This document shows, one piece after another, positions 6,870-12,317 of a stretch of DNA of 15,059 nucleotides. A model generated the notes under the pieces. The model searched no databases and was not told where the DNA came from. It was given only the letters and a program-made list of their open reading frames with translations. A program made the position numbers and the translations under genes. This stretch comes from Patescibacteria group bacterium (GTDB lineage: Bacteria > Patescibacteriota > Minisyncoccia > Phycocordibacterales > UBA12445). Where the stretch lies: NCBI GenBank assembly GCA_022710205.1, contig JAKLHJ010000012.1:1-15059 (forward strand), written 5' to 3'. Every line of letters begins with the position of its first letter. Positions within the stretch are counted from its first letter, which is position 1.

Positions 6870-6885
6870 TGTTTCACGTGAAACT
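6870..6885. promoter_or_regulatory. parS site, near-perfect
   Basis: TGTTTCACGTGAAACT matches the ParB-binding consensus at 15 of 16 positions and contains the perfect 14-bp palindrome GTTTCACGTGAAAC. Related sites follow at 6894-6909 (12/16) and 6929-6944 (13/16). Confidence 0.75.
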
Positions 6886-6994
6886 TTTTAATGTGTTTCA
6901 TATGAAATCTTTTGTGTTTATGGCTTATATTTTCACATGAAACACAGCAATAGATGTATTTAAAGCCTTGTTATAGAAGCGGATTATGAACCTA

Positions 6995-7023
6995 TTGCCG
7001 TTTTTTACAGTTAAGCATAATAT
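6995..7023 (+). promoter_or_regulatory. Promoter of the yraN leader
   Basis: TTGCCG (6995-7000) and TAATAT (7018-7023) are 17 bp apart. Transcription would start near 7030, exactly at the first base of helix P1 of the leader RNA. Confidence 0.55.
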
Positions 7024-7029
7024 TCCAAT

Positions 7030-7151
7030 CATGGCTTGGCAGTTGGATGCAGAACGAGGAGAAGGCGAGTATTGTGACGAAGATGTATAACACATACATT
7101 GAGGAGTAAACGGAACCTTCGACAAAGTTATGCGCCGACTGACGAGCCATG
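7030..7151 (+). ncRNA. Structured leader RNA, copy 2 (upstream of yraN)
   Basis: This has the same architecture as 1911-2022. P1 is 17 bp (7030-7046 with 7135-7151), with one G.A mismatch and two G.U pairs. P2 is GCAGAAC (7049-7055) with GTTATGC (7127-7133). P3 is GAAGG (7061-7065) with CCTTC (7116-7120). P5 is ATGTAT (7083-7088) with ATACAT (7094-7099). Compared with copy 1, P3 changes an A-T to a G-C pair and P1 is almost wholly different in sequence but still pairs. P1 ends 2 nt before the yraN ATG, so the initiation site abuts the closing helix. Confidence 0.72.
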
Positions 7152-7153
7152 AC

Positions 7154-7543
7154 ATGGCTATTCAACAAGAAATAGGACAACTAGGTGAAGATATCGCTGT
7201 GAAATACCTGAAAAACAAGGGTTATTCAATAATTGAGCGTAATTATTGGAAAAAATGGGGAGAAATAGACATTGTGGCAGAAAAAGCTTGCCTTATACAC
7301 TTTGTTGAGGTTAAAAGTGTTTCATATGTAACGCCAAACACGGGCGTTACATATGAAACACCCGCTTTTGACCCGCAAGATCATATGAATAAAGAAAAGA
7401 TGCATAGACTGAACCGAGTAATAGAAACCTATCTTGCAGATAAAGACATGGAAAATGAGTGGCAGGTTGACCTTATGCTGGTTTATTTAAACAAATCAAC
7501 AAAGACGGCAAAGGTCAATTTGATAGAAAATATAACGCTTTAA
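7154..7543 (+). CDS. yraN: YraN/UPF0102 family endonuclease-like protein
   Basis: The 129-residue protein carries the UPF0102 pattern: GQLGEDIAVKYLKNKGY, then NYWKKWGEIDIVA and FVEVKS. These form the restriction-endonuclease-like fold, with E, D and ExK acidic and lysine residues in the right order. Members are thought to be nucleases linked to DNA processing or repair; the cellular role is unsettled. I chose ATG 7154. An in-frame ATG at 7130 lies inside the conserved leader RNA (helix P2), so it is unlikely. No Shine-Dalgarno site is visible. The coding sequence contains a 19-bp perfect inverted repeat (7317-7361) built from two parS-like sites, encoding a segment around SVSYVTPNTGVTYETP. 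The gene lies in the origin-like region, has its own promoter, and a weak hairpin plus T-run follows near 7535-7563. Confidence 0.9.
   Translation: MAIQQEIGQLGEDIAVKYLKNKGYSIIERNYWKKWGEIDIVAEKACLIHFVEVKSVSYVTPNTGVTYETPAFDPQDHMNKEKMHRLNRVIETYLADKDMENEWQVDLMLVYLNKSTKTAKVNLIENITL
7317..7361. repeat. 19-bp perfect inverted repeat inside yraN
   Basis: The arms 7317-7335 and 7343-7361 are exact reverse complements around a 7-nt spacer. Each arm holds a TTTCATATG parS-like half (7318-7333 and 7345-7360, 12/16 each). Confidence 0.8.
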
Positions 7544-7582
7544 TAACAAAAATTGCGTTTTTTAAAATATCTGATACTATGT

Positions 7583-7612
7583 TTGAGTAACAGAAACGCC
7601 GTTAGGCATAAT
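7583..7612 (+). promoter_or_regulatory. Probable promoter of tRNA-Pro
   Basis: TTGAGT (7583-7588) and CATAAT (7607-7612) are 18 bp apart, 35 bp before the tRNA. A perfect TATAAT at 7640-7645 is too close to the tRNA 5' end to drive it. Confidence 0.45.
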
Positions 7613-7647
7613 GTTTCATAAAGGGCAGTAGTTTGATTTTATAATAA

Positions 7648-7718
7648 CGGAGTGTGGTGTAACGGTAGCATAAATGCTTTGGGAGCATTCAGTCCGGGTT
7701 CAAATCCCGGCACTCCGA
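7648..7718 (+). tRNA. tRNA-Pro (TGG)
   Basis: The 71-nt tRNA starts with C, typical of bacterial tRNA-Pro. It has acceptor CGGAGTG with CACTCCG, anticodon stem AATGC/GCATT and loop TTTGGGA (anticodon TGG). The T-arm is CCGGG-TTCAAAT-CCCGG, the discriminator is A, and there is no CCA. It reads CCA and related Pro codons. Its last 13 nt (7706-7718) recur exactly at 7856-7868. Confidence 0.95.
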
Positions 7719-8020
7719 TTGATTGCGTAGCGAGCAATCAGTGTAAAAGAGCCAACTGCTTGGCTCTTTTAGGGATTTGAAAGGCTTCTCCCTTATTTCT
7801 GAAGAGCTTTGCTCTGAAGAAATGGGAAAGCCATACTGTCCTCGTAGAGGAAAAACCCGGCACTCCGAATTTTACAGAGTAAAATTCTAGTGCAGCAAAG
7901 CGCCTGCGCGCTTTGCGTCGGGATTTGAACGGCAGAGCGATGTTTTGTGAGCGTCTGGCGAACAAAACCGCGAGCCGGTGCCCAACCCGAGGAGGCGGAA
8001 GCCGACGAGAGGTGCGGGCT
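7699..8020 (+). ncRNA. Structured tRNA-trailer module after tRNA-Pro
   Basis: T-arm strand 7699-7708 has a perfect 10-nt complement at 7772-7781. Between them are hairpins 7720-7740 and 7745-7770 (11 bp, CTGC loop). Next come stem GGCT/AGCC (7783-7786/7829-7832) with CCC/GGG, an inner hairpin with tandem G.A pairs (7797-7821), and hairpin TCCTC-GTA-GAGGA (7839-7851). The duplicated tRNA end (7856-7868) leads into GCAC/GTGC (7860-7863/7890-7893) around hairpin 7867-7887. A CTGC hairpin (7895-7916) and a second T-arm antisense (7919-7930, 12 nt perfect complement of 7698-7709) follow. More hairpins run to about 8020. It is colinear with the Arg module. Confidence 0.65.
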
Positions 8021-8075
8021 AATCCCTGCAACTTGTGACCAAAACCGATACTTCCATAGGGAAAAAGTCCCAACA

Positions 8076-8091
8076 TGTTTCTCATGAAACA
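8076..8091. promoter_or_regulatory. parS-like site, 14/16
   Basis: TGTTTCTCATGAAACA differs from the parS consensus at two positions. It lies 19 bp before the Nudix start codon. Confidence 0.5.
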
Positions 8092-8109
8092 CAAAAATAC
8101 CCTTAAATT

Positions 8110-8601
8110 ATGGCAATTTTAAACAAAAAAGACTATTTTGCCCAATTATTCAAACTTCCGCTGGCGGCAGGTGGGCTGTTTTTTAACAACAAAAACGAAA
8201 TCTTACTTTTAAAACCAACTTACCGTGACGGTTATCTGATACCCGGCGGGATGGTCGAAGAACAGGAATCTCCTCTAACGGCTCTCAAAAGAGAAATAAA
8301 CGAGGAAATAGGCCTTCAAATAGAAAAAGGGGATATATTGTGCATAGATTACAATCCCAAAAACGACTCATACAATTTTGATGATTCATCAATCCAAATA
8401 GTTTTCGACTGTGGCACCTTAAACAAAGAGCAAATCAACAAAATAACATTGAGCGAGGAACACTCCGAGTTCAAATTCCGTTCTATCGAGGAGGCGGTAA
8501 AAATGTGCAATCCAAAGTTGGCTAAACGCCTACCTAAGTGTATTGAAGCTCGAAAATTGAATAGATGTGTCTATCTTGAAGAGGGAAAAGCTGTCTCGTA
8601 A
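8110..8601 (+). CDS. Nudix hydrolase
   Basis: The 163-residue protein has a complete Nudix box from G47 to L69: G-x5-E53-x7-R61-E62-I-N-E65-E66-I-G-L. This binds metal and cleaves nucleoside-diphosphate-linked substrates. The N-terminal strand AAGGLFFNNKNEILLLKPTYRDGYLIPGG is typical of the fold. The exact substrate cannot be read from the sequence. No clear Shine-Dalgarno site precedes ATG 8110, and the gene lies just after the tRNA-Pro trailer and a parS-like site. The C-terminal 40 residues are basic and Cys-containing. No strong terminator follows. Confidence 0.9.
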   Translation: MAILNKKDYFAQLFKLPLAAGGLFFNNKNEILLLKPTYRDGYLIPGGMVEEQESPLTALKREINEEIGLQIEKGDILCIDYNPKNDSYNFDDSSIQIVFDCGTLNKEQINKITLSEEHSEFKFRSIEEAVKMCNPKLAKRLPKCIEARKLNRCVYLEEGKAVS

Positions 8602-8717
8602 AAAGCATCGGGCCCGGCACGTTTCCCATGAAACACCCTCAAATAATCCTATTTATCTAGGGCCCCTTACATGTGAAACAAGATTATTGTTATTACATAT
8701 TTTCTTTCTTAATTTCT

Positions 8718-8744
8718 GGATTGCCACGCTTCGCTCGCAATGAC
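8718..8744. repeat. REP-like repeat
   Basis: GGATTGCCACGCTTCGCTCG followed by CAATGAC resembles a widespread bacterial intergenic repeat (reverse strand GTCATTGCGAGCGAAGCG...). ATTGC and GCAAT form its stem. Confidence 0.5.
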
Positions 8745-8779
8745 AAATAAAGCATCGCGTAGTTCAATGTCTCCTAAAA

Positions 8780-8849
8780 TTGTCATTTCGACTTTATGGA
8801 GAAATCGCTTATTTAATCAAGGGGTTCCTCGACAAGCTCGGAATGACAA
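8780..8849. repeat. 70-bp element with terminal inverted repeats
   Basis: TTGTCATT (8780-8787) and AATGACAA (8842-8849) are perfect 8-bp terminal inverted repeats. The interior has GTCATTTCGAC and GAGAAATC blocks like those of common dispersed repeats. It may be a MITE-like relic. Confidence 0.45.
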
Positions 8850-9140
8850 GGGTGAAGAGGCCCCAGTTAGAAGTTCAACTAAAACCCAAAATTAACTTGT
8901 CCCGCCAGGAAAGTCCGACCAGCGTTTTGTGGTTTTTGTCTCTTTTGCAACCGAAACCGCCTGCGGCTATAAATAATGGCGCACCCCCCAGCAGGAAGGT
9001 TCGAATGAGCTACAATTATAATTAGTGTTTCGTCGCACGGTATCCGCCTATCGGCTCCCTTATTTCTGATATAACTCCCATTGATAAACCTCCTGCGGGG
9101 TAAACTTGCATTTAAATAACCTTTGTGCTATCGTGTCGGT

Positions 9141-9422
9141 ATGCTAAAGAAAGACAACAAGGCCAAAATAATCAAAAAGGCCAGAAAACACGAAACAGAT
9201 ACTGGATCTTCAGAGGTTCAGATTGCTTTGTTAACCGAGAATATCAACAAACTAACCAATCACTTGAAGGCTAACAAGAAAGACTTCCACTCAAGGAGAG
9301 GACTTCTTCAGATGGTTGCAGACAGAAGATCTCACATGAAATATCTCGAGAAGAAAGACAAAAAAGGATTTGACGCTCTCGCAGAAAAACTAAACTTGCG
9401 AAAAACAAGCAAGATAGACTAA
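9141..9422 (+). CDS. rpsO: 30S ribosomal protein S15
   Basis: This primary 16S rRNA-binding protein helps form the central domain (platform) of the small subunit. The 93-residue product has the S15 signature: HETDTGSSEVQIALLTENINKLTNHLK, then HSRRGLLQMVADRRSHMKYL. I chose ATG 9141 (MLKKDNKAK) over an upstream in-frame start at 9123, because the shorter form fits the usual length of about 89 residues. There is no Shine-Dalgarno sequence. TTGCAT (9106-9111) may be a -35 box, but no clear -10 follows, so the promoter is unsure. The order rpsO then pnp is ancient and common; here a NYN gene is inserted between them. Confidence 0.96.
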   Translation: MLKKDNKAKIIKKARKHETDTGSSEVQIALLTENINKLTNHLKANKKDFHSRRGLLQMVADRRSHMKYLEKKDKKGFDALAEKLNLRKTSKID

Positions 9423-9440
9423 AACAAAACGTAGTTTAAA

Positions 9441-10010
9441 ATGGCTATCATCAAACAAAAAAGTCAGAGGGTTGGGGTCTTCATAGATACTCAAAACTTG
9501 TATCACAGTGCGCGTAATCTATATGGAGCCAAGGTAAACTTTGGCGCTATTTTGGCTGACGCTGTGGCCGGTAGAAATCTTGTTAGGGCGATTGCATACC
9601 TCATCACCACGGAAAGCGGAGAGGAGAGGGGATTCTTTGAGGCTCTTGAGAAACTTGGAATTGAAACAAAAACAAAAGACCTTCAGATATTCTTCGGGGG
9701 AGCCATGAAAGCCGATTGGGACGTTGGTATTGCCGTTGATGCTATTAAGCTCGCGCCAAAATTGGATGCGATAGTTCTTGTTTCCGGAGACGGAGATTAT
9801 ATTCCTCTAGTAGAATACCTTAAAGCCACAACACAAGTTGAGCTGGTTGCATTCGGCAAAAGCTGTTCCGCAAAACTGAAAGACGCTGTCGATGATTTCA
9901 TAGACCTCGGAGGAGATCCAAAAAGATATTTACTTGGACAGAAACCGATAAAAAAGTTTAGCAAGGGTGGGCAGAGTGCGGCGGGGGCAGGGCAGGAGAA
10001 AAAAGTTTAG
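9441..10010 (+). CDS. NYN domain protein (LabA/DUF88-like), probable RNase
   Basis: The 189-residue protein has a NYN/PIN-like nuclease fold. VGVFIDTQNLYHSAR gives the first acidic site (D16, N19), DWDVGIAVDAI the second (D92, D94, D100) and LVSGDGDYIPLVEYL the third (D117, D119). These Asp residues bind metal in the family. The C-terminal 30 residues are Gly/Ala/Lys-rich and probably disordered. It starts 18 nt after rpsO and lies before pnp, so a role in RNA or ribosome-linked turnover is a reasonable inference. The target is unknown. No Shine-Dalgarno site is visible. Confidence 0.88.
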   Translation: MAIIKQKSQRVGVFIDTQNLYHSARNLYGAKVNFGAILADAVAGRNLVRAIAYLITTESGEERGFFEALEKLGIETKTKDLQIFFGGAMKADWDVGIAVDAIKLAPKLDAIVLVSGDGDYIPLVEYLKATTQVELVAFGKSCSAKLKDAVDDFIDLGGDPKRYLLGQKPIKKFSKGGQSAAGAGQEKKV

Positions 10011-10057
10011 TATTATTCGCAGTTAATTAATCGGGGTTTGGTCCATAGATAGATAGC

Positions 10058-10077
10058 ATTGAAATAAAAATTTCAAT
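10058..10077 (+). promoter_or_regulatory. Hairpin in the pnp leader
   Basis: ATTGAAAT and ATTTCAAT form an 8-bp stem with an AAAA loop, 35 nt before the pnp start. A second weak hairpin (AGAAT/ATTCT, 10081-10101) follows. In other bacteria a pnp leader hairpin is the site of autoregulation; that use here is inference. I see no Shine-Dalgarno sequence and no good promoter in 10011-10112. Confidence 0.4.
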
Positions 10078-10112
10078 ACTAGAATCTAAGGGTCAAATTC
10101 TCAAAAAATAAT

Positions 10113-12272
10113 ATGCAAAGAAAAGAATATTCTTTGGTTGTTGGTGGTAAAACAGTTACCGCGATTTTTTCCGATATGGTCGCGCAGGCAAACGGTTCTG
10201 TTGTAATGAAAATAGGGGAAACTAGCATATTGGCCACGGCCGTTATGTCTAGCAACTTAAAAGATGGTTTGGACTATCTTCCCCTCACAGTAGATTACGA
10301 AGAAAGATACTACGCAAGCGGAAGACTTCCGGGAGGGCAGTATGTCAGAAGAGAAGGAAAGCCATCCGAGGAGGCCATTTTAACCGGAAGAATCGTCGAT
10401 AGAACAATTAGACCTCTTTTTGATCAGAGCATCAGAAACGAAATTCAGGTTGTTGTAACAACACTTTCTTTGGACGGAGAAAATGATCCCGACACAATTT
10501 CTGTCCTCGGAGCATCTCTCGCTATTGCGACTTCAAATATCCCTTGGGGTGGACCTGTAGGCTCTGTAAGGGTTATCGTAAAGAAAGATGGAACGCTCGG
10601 AATAAACTCCGGTCATTCAGAAAGAAAAGATATTCTTCTCGACAGCTATATCTGCGGACGAGCCGGCACGATTAATATGATAGAGACAGAGTCGAAAGAA
10701 GTCACCGAAGACAAAATCAAAGAAGTCTTCGAGCTCGCGATGTCTGAAATCACAAAGATAGAAGATTGGCAGAAAAAAATTATCGCCGAGATTGGTAAAG
10801 ACAAAAAAGTTTTTGAGAAAAAAGAACTTCCAAAAGAGGCAATCGAACTTTTTGAAAAAGAAATCGGTTCCAAAATGGAGTCTATCGTATTCAGCGGTTC
10901 CGGAAGCAAGATGTCTCACGACCTTCTCCATGAATGGTTGGATATTTATACAGAAAAATTTGAGGACTCGGCAGACAAAAACTTGGCCGCAGGATATTTT
11001 GACGACAAAATAAACGACCTTCTACACGAGGAGGCCATAAAAAATAACAGAAGGGCGGACGGAAGAAAGATGGACGAACTCAGAAAGATCGAGGCGTCTG
11101 TCGGAGGAATCTCAGACATAATTCACGGATGCGGGCTCTTCTACAGAGGGGAGACGCACATGCTTTCTGTCATAACACTTGGCGGACCAAAAGACGCCCT
11201 CCAGCTAGACGGAGCCGAAGTGGCTGGTGAGAAGTTCTTTATGCACCACTACAACTTCCCTCCATATTCATCCGGTGAAACAGGAAAAATCGGTAACACA
11301 AATAGAAGAATGATCGGTCACGGCGCATTAGCCGAAAAAGCCCTCAGAGCGACACTTCCATCCAGAGAAACATTCCCTTACACAATTAGAATTGTTTCCG
11401 ACACAATGTCCTCAAACGGATCTACCTCACAGGCAGCCATCTGCGCCTCATCTCTCGCCCTTATGGACGCCGGAGTGCCTATTTCAAGGCCTACAGCCGG
11501 TATCGCCATGGGTCTTATGATGGATTCGGAGGGGAAATATAAGGTTTTAACGGATATTCAGGGACCTGAAGACCATTATGGAGATATGGATTTCAAGGTT
11601 GCCGGAACAAGAGTCGGAGTAGCCGCTATACAGCTTGATATAAAGATGGATGGAGTGCCTGTAAATGTCCTTGTAGAGGCTATGATGCAGGCCAAAAAAG
11701 CGAGACTTGAGATCCTTGATGTTATAGAAGGCGCGCTTCCTGCTCCTAGAGCAGACTTGGCAAAATCAGCCCCTAGAATATTCAAGATTCACATTAATCC
11801 AGAGAAAATCGGCGCTGTTATCGGCCCCGGCGGAAAGATGATACACCACATTACAGATACGACAGGCGCAGAGATAAATGTAGAGCAAGACGGAACGGTA
11901 TTCATCACAGGAAAGGCTGAAGGAGCCGCGGCGGCAAAGAAGGCCATCGAAGAATTGACCAGAGAATTCAAAATAGGGGACACAATGATCGGTGAAGTTG
12001 TAAAACTAGCCGACTTCGGAGCTTTCGTAAAAATCGGCATGGATACAGACGGACTTGTCCACGTTTCCGAGATTGCTCCTTTCAGAGTTGATAAGGTTGC
12101 CGACTTCTTGAAAGTGGGGATGAAGGTTCCTGTAATCGTAAAAGATAAAGAAGGGGACAGAATCAGCCTCTCTATAAAGAGAATAAAGCCTGATCTCTTC
12201 AAGGCTCCCGCATCGGCATCAATGCCTCCAAGGCCACCGATGACACCTCCGGCAGCTACGCCAAAGATATAA
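10113..12272 (+). CDS. pnp: Polyribonucleotide nucleotidyltransferase (PNPase)
   Basis: This is a phosphorolytic 3'-5' exoribonuclease that releases nucleoside diphosphates, usually a trimer and often a degradosome partner of RNase E or RNase Y. At 719 residues it has the full domain set. The first RNase PH domain includes YEERYYASGRLPGG and VRREGKPSE at about 62-85. An all-alpha linker is followed by the second RNase PH domain, with the catalytic TDIQGPEDHYGDMDF at about 480-494. The KH domain has GPGG at 571-574, and an S1 domain spans about 620-690 (GEVVKLADFGAFVKI). A short Pro/Ala-rich tail ends the protein. The ATG at 10113 has no Shine-Dalgarno site. A strong terminator follows at once. 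Confidence 0.97.
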   Translation: MQRKEYSLVVGGKTVTAIFSDMVAQANGSVVMKIGETSILATAVMSSNLKDGLDYLPLTVDYEERYYASGRLPGGQYVRREGKPSEEAILTGRIVDRTIRPLFDQSIRNEIQVVVTTLSLDGENDPDTISVLGASLAIATSNIPWGGPVGSVRVIVKKDGTLGINSGHSERKDILLDSYICGRAGTINMIETESKEVTEDKIKEVFELAMSEITKIEDWQKKIIAEIGKDKKVFEKKELPKEAIELFEKEIGSKMESIVFSGSGSKMSHDLLHEWLDIYTEKFEDSADKNLAAGYFDDKINDLLHEEAIKNNRRADGRKMDELRKIEASVGGISDIIHGCGLFYRGETHMLSVITLGGPKDALQLDGAEVAGEKFFMHHYNFPPYSSGETGKIGNTNRRMIGHGALAEKALRATLPSRETFPYTIRIVSDTMSSNGSTSQAAICASSLALMDAGVPISRPTAGIAMGLMMDSEGKYKVLTDIQGPEDHYGDMDFKVAGTRVGVAAIQLDIKMDGVPVNVLVEAMMQAKKARLEILDVIEGALPAPRADLAKSAPRIFKIHINPEKIGAVIGPGGKMIHHITDTTGAEINVEQDGTVFITGKAEGAAAAKKAIEELTREFKIGDTMIGEVVKLADFGAFVKIGMDTDGLVHVSEIAPFRVDKVADFLKVGMKVPVIVKDKEGDRISLSIKRIKPDLFKAPASASMPPRPPMTPPAATPKI

Positions 12273-12280
12273 ATTTATAG

Positions 12281-12313
12281 AAAAACCACCCGATGGGGGT
12301 GGTTTTTGTTTTT
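12281..12313 (+). terminator. Terminator of pnp, probably bidirectional
   Basis: AAAAACCACCC (12281-12291) pairs with GGGTGGTTTTT (12297-12307) across a 5-nt loop. It lies between converging genes, so it may also stop the leftward MFS transcript. Confidence 0.92.
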
Positions 12314-12317
12314 GTGA

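Larger units (their letters stand above)
6600..6960. other. Candidate replication origin region
   Basis: This AT-rich gap holds a perfect DnaA box, TGTGGATAA (6701-6709), and an 8/9 match, TGTGTATAA (6722-6730). It also has 12-bp repeats related to TGTCCTATAGAA: 6623-6634 (+), 6637-6648 (-), 6668-6679 (-), 6757-6768 (+), with weaker copies at 6725-6736 and 6782-6793. Three parS-like palindromes follow at 6870-6944. Protein genes to the left, after hup, run leftward to 5407, and those to the right run rightward to 12272, as expected beside an origin. No dnaA gene is in the window and there are only one or two DnaA boxes, so this remains a candidate. Confidence 0.45.
8602..9122. other. Non-coding stretch with parS-like sites and dispersed-repeat relics
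   Basis: I find no credible gene here. It holds parS-like sites at 8620-8635 (13/16) and 8665-8680 (12/16) and two dispersed-repeat-like segments (8718-8744 and 8780-8849). A GC-richer patch at 8895-9010 has two similar motifs, AGGAAAGTCCGA (about 8908) and AGGAAGGTTCGA (about 8993). A TATAAT at 9017-9022 has no good -35 partner. The 81-codon reading frame at 8780-9025 runs through the repeats and looks spurious. Confidence 0.5.

Noticed and set aside
5768..8020. CRISPR array or ordinary tandem repeat
   Set aside because: The repeats are few, tied to individual tRNAs and structurally complex, with no regular repeat-spacer pattern or cas genes.
7738..8094. Two overlapping minus-strand frames of 99-118 codons
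   Set aside because: They lie inside the structured tRNA-Pro trailer, whose hairpins and tRNA-copied segments explain the lack of stops.
8900..9010. RNase P RNA (AGGAAAGTCCGA resembles the P4 core)
   Set aside because: The rest of the conserved core and the 3' ACAGAA-type partner are missing, and the gap is too short for a full RNA.
8780..9025. 81-codon plus-strand frame
   Set aside because: Its first part is the inverted-repeat element 8780-8849; there is no ribosome-binding site, promoter or familiar motif.
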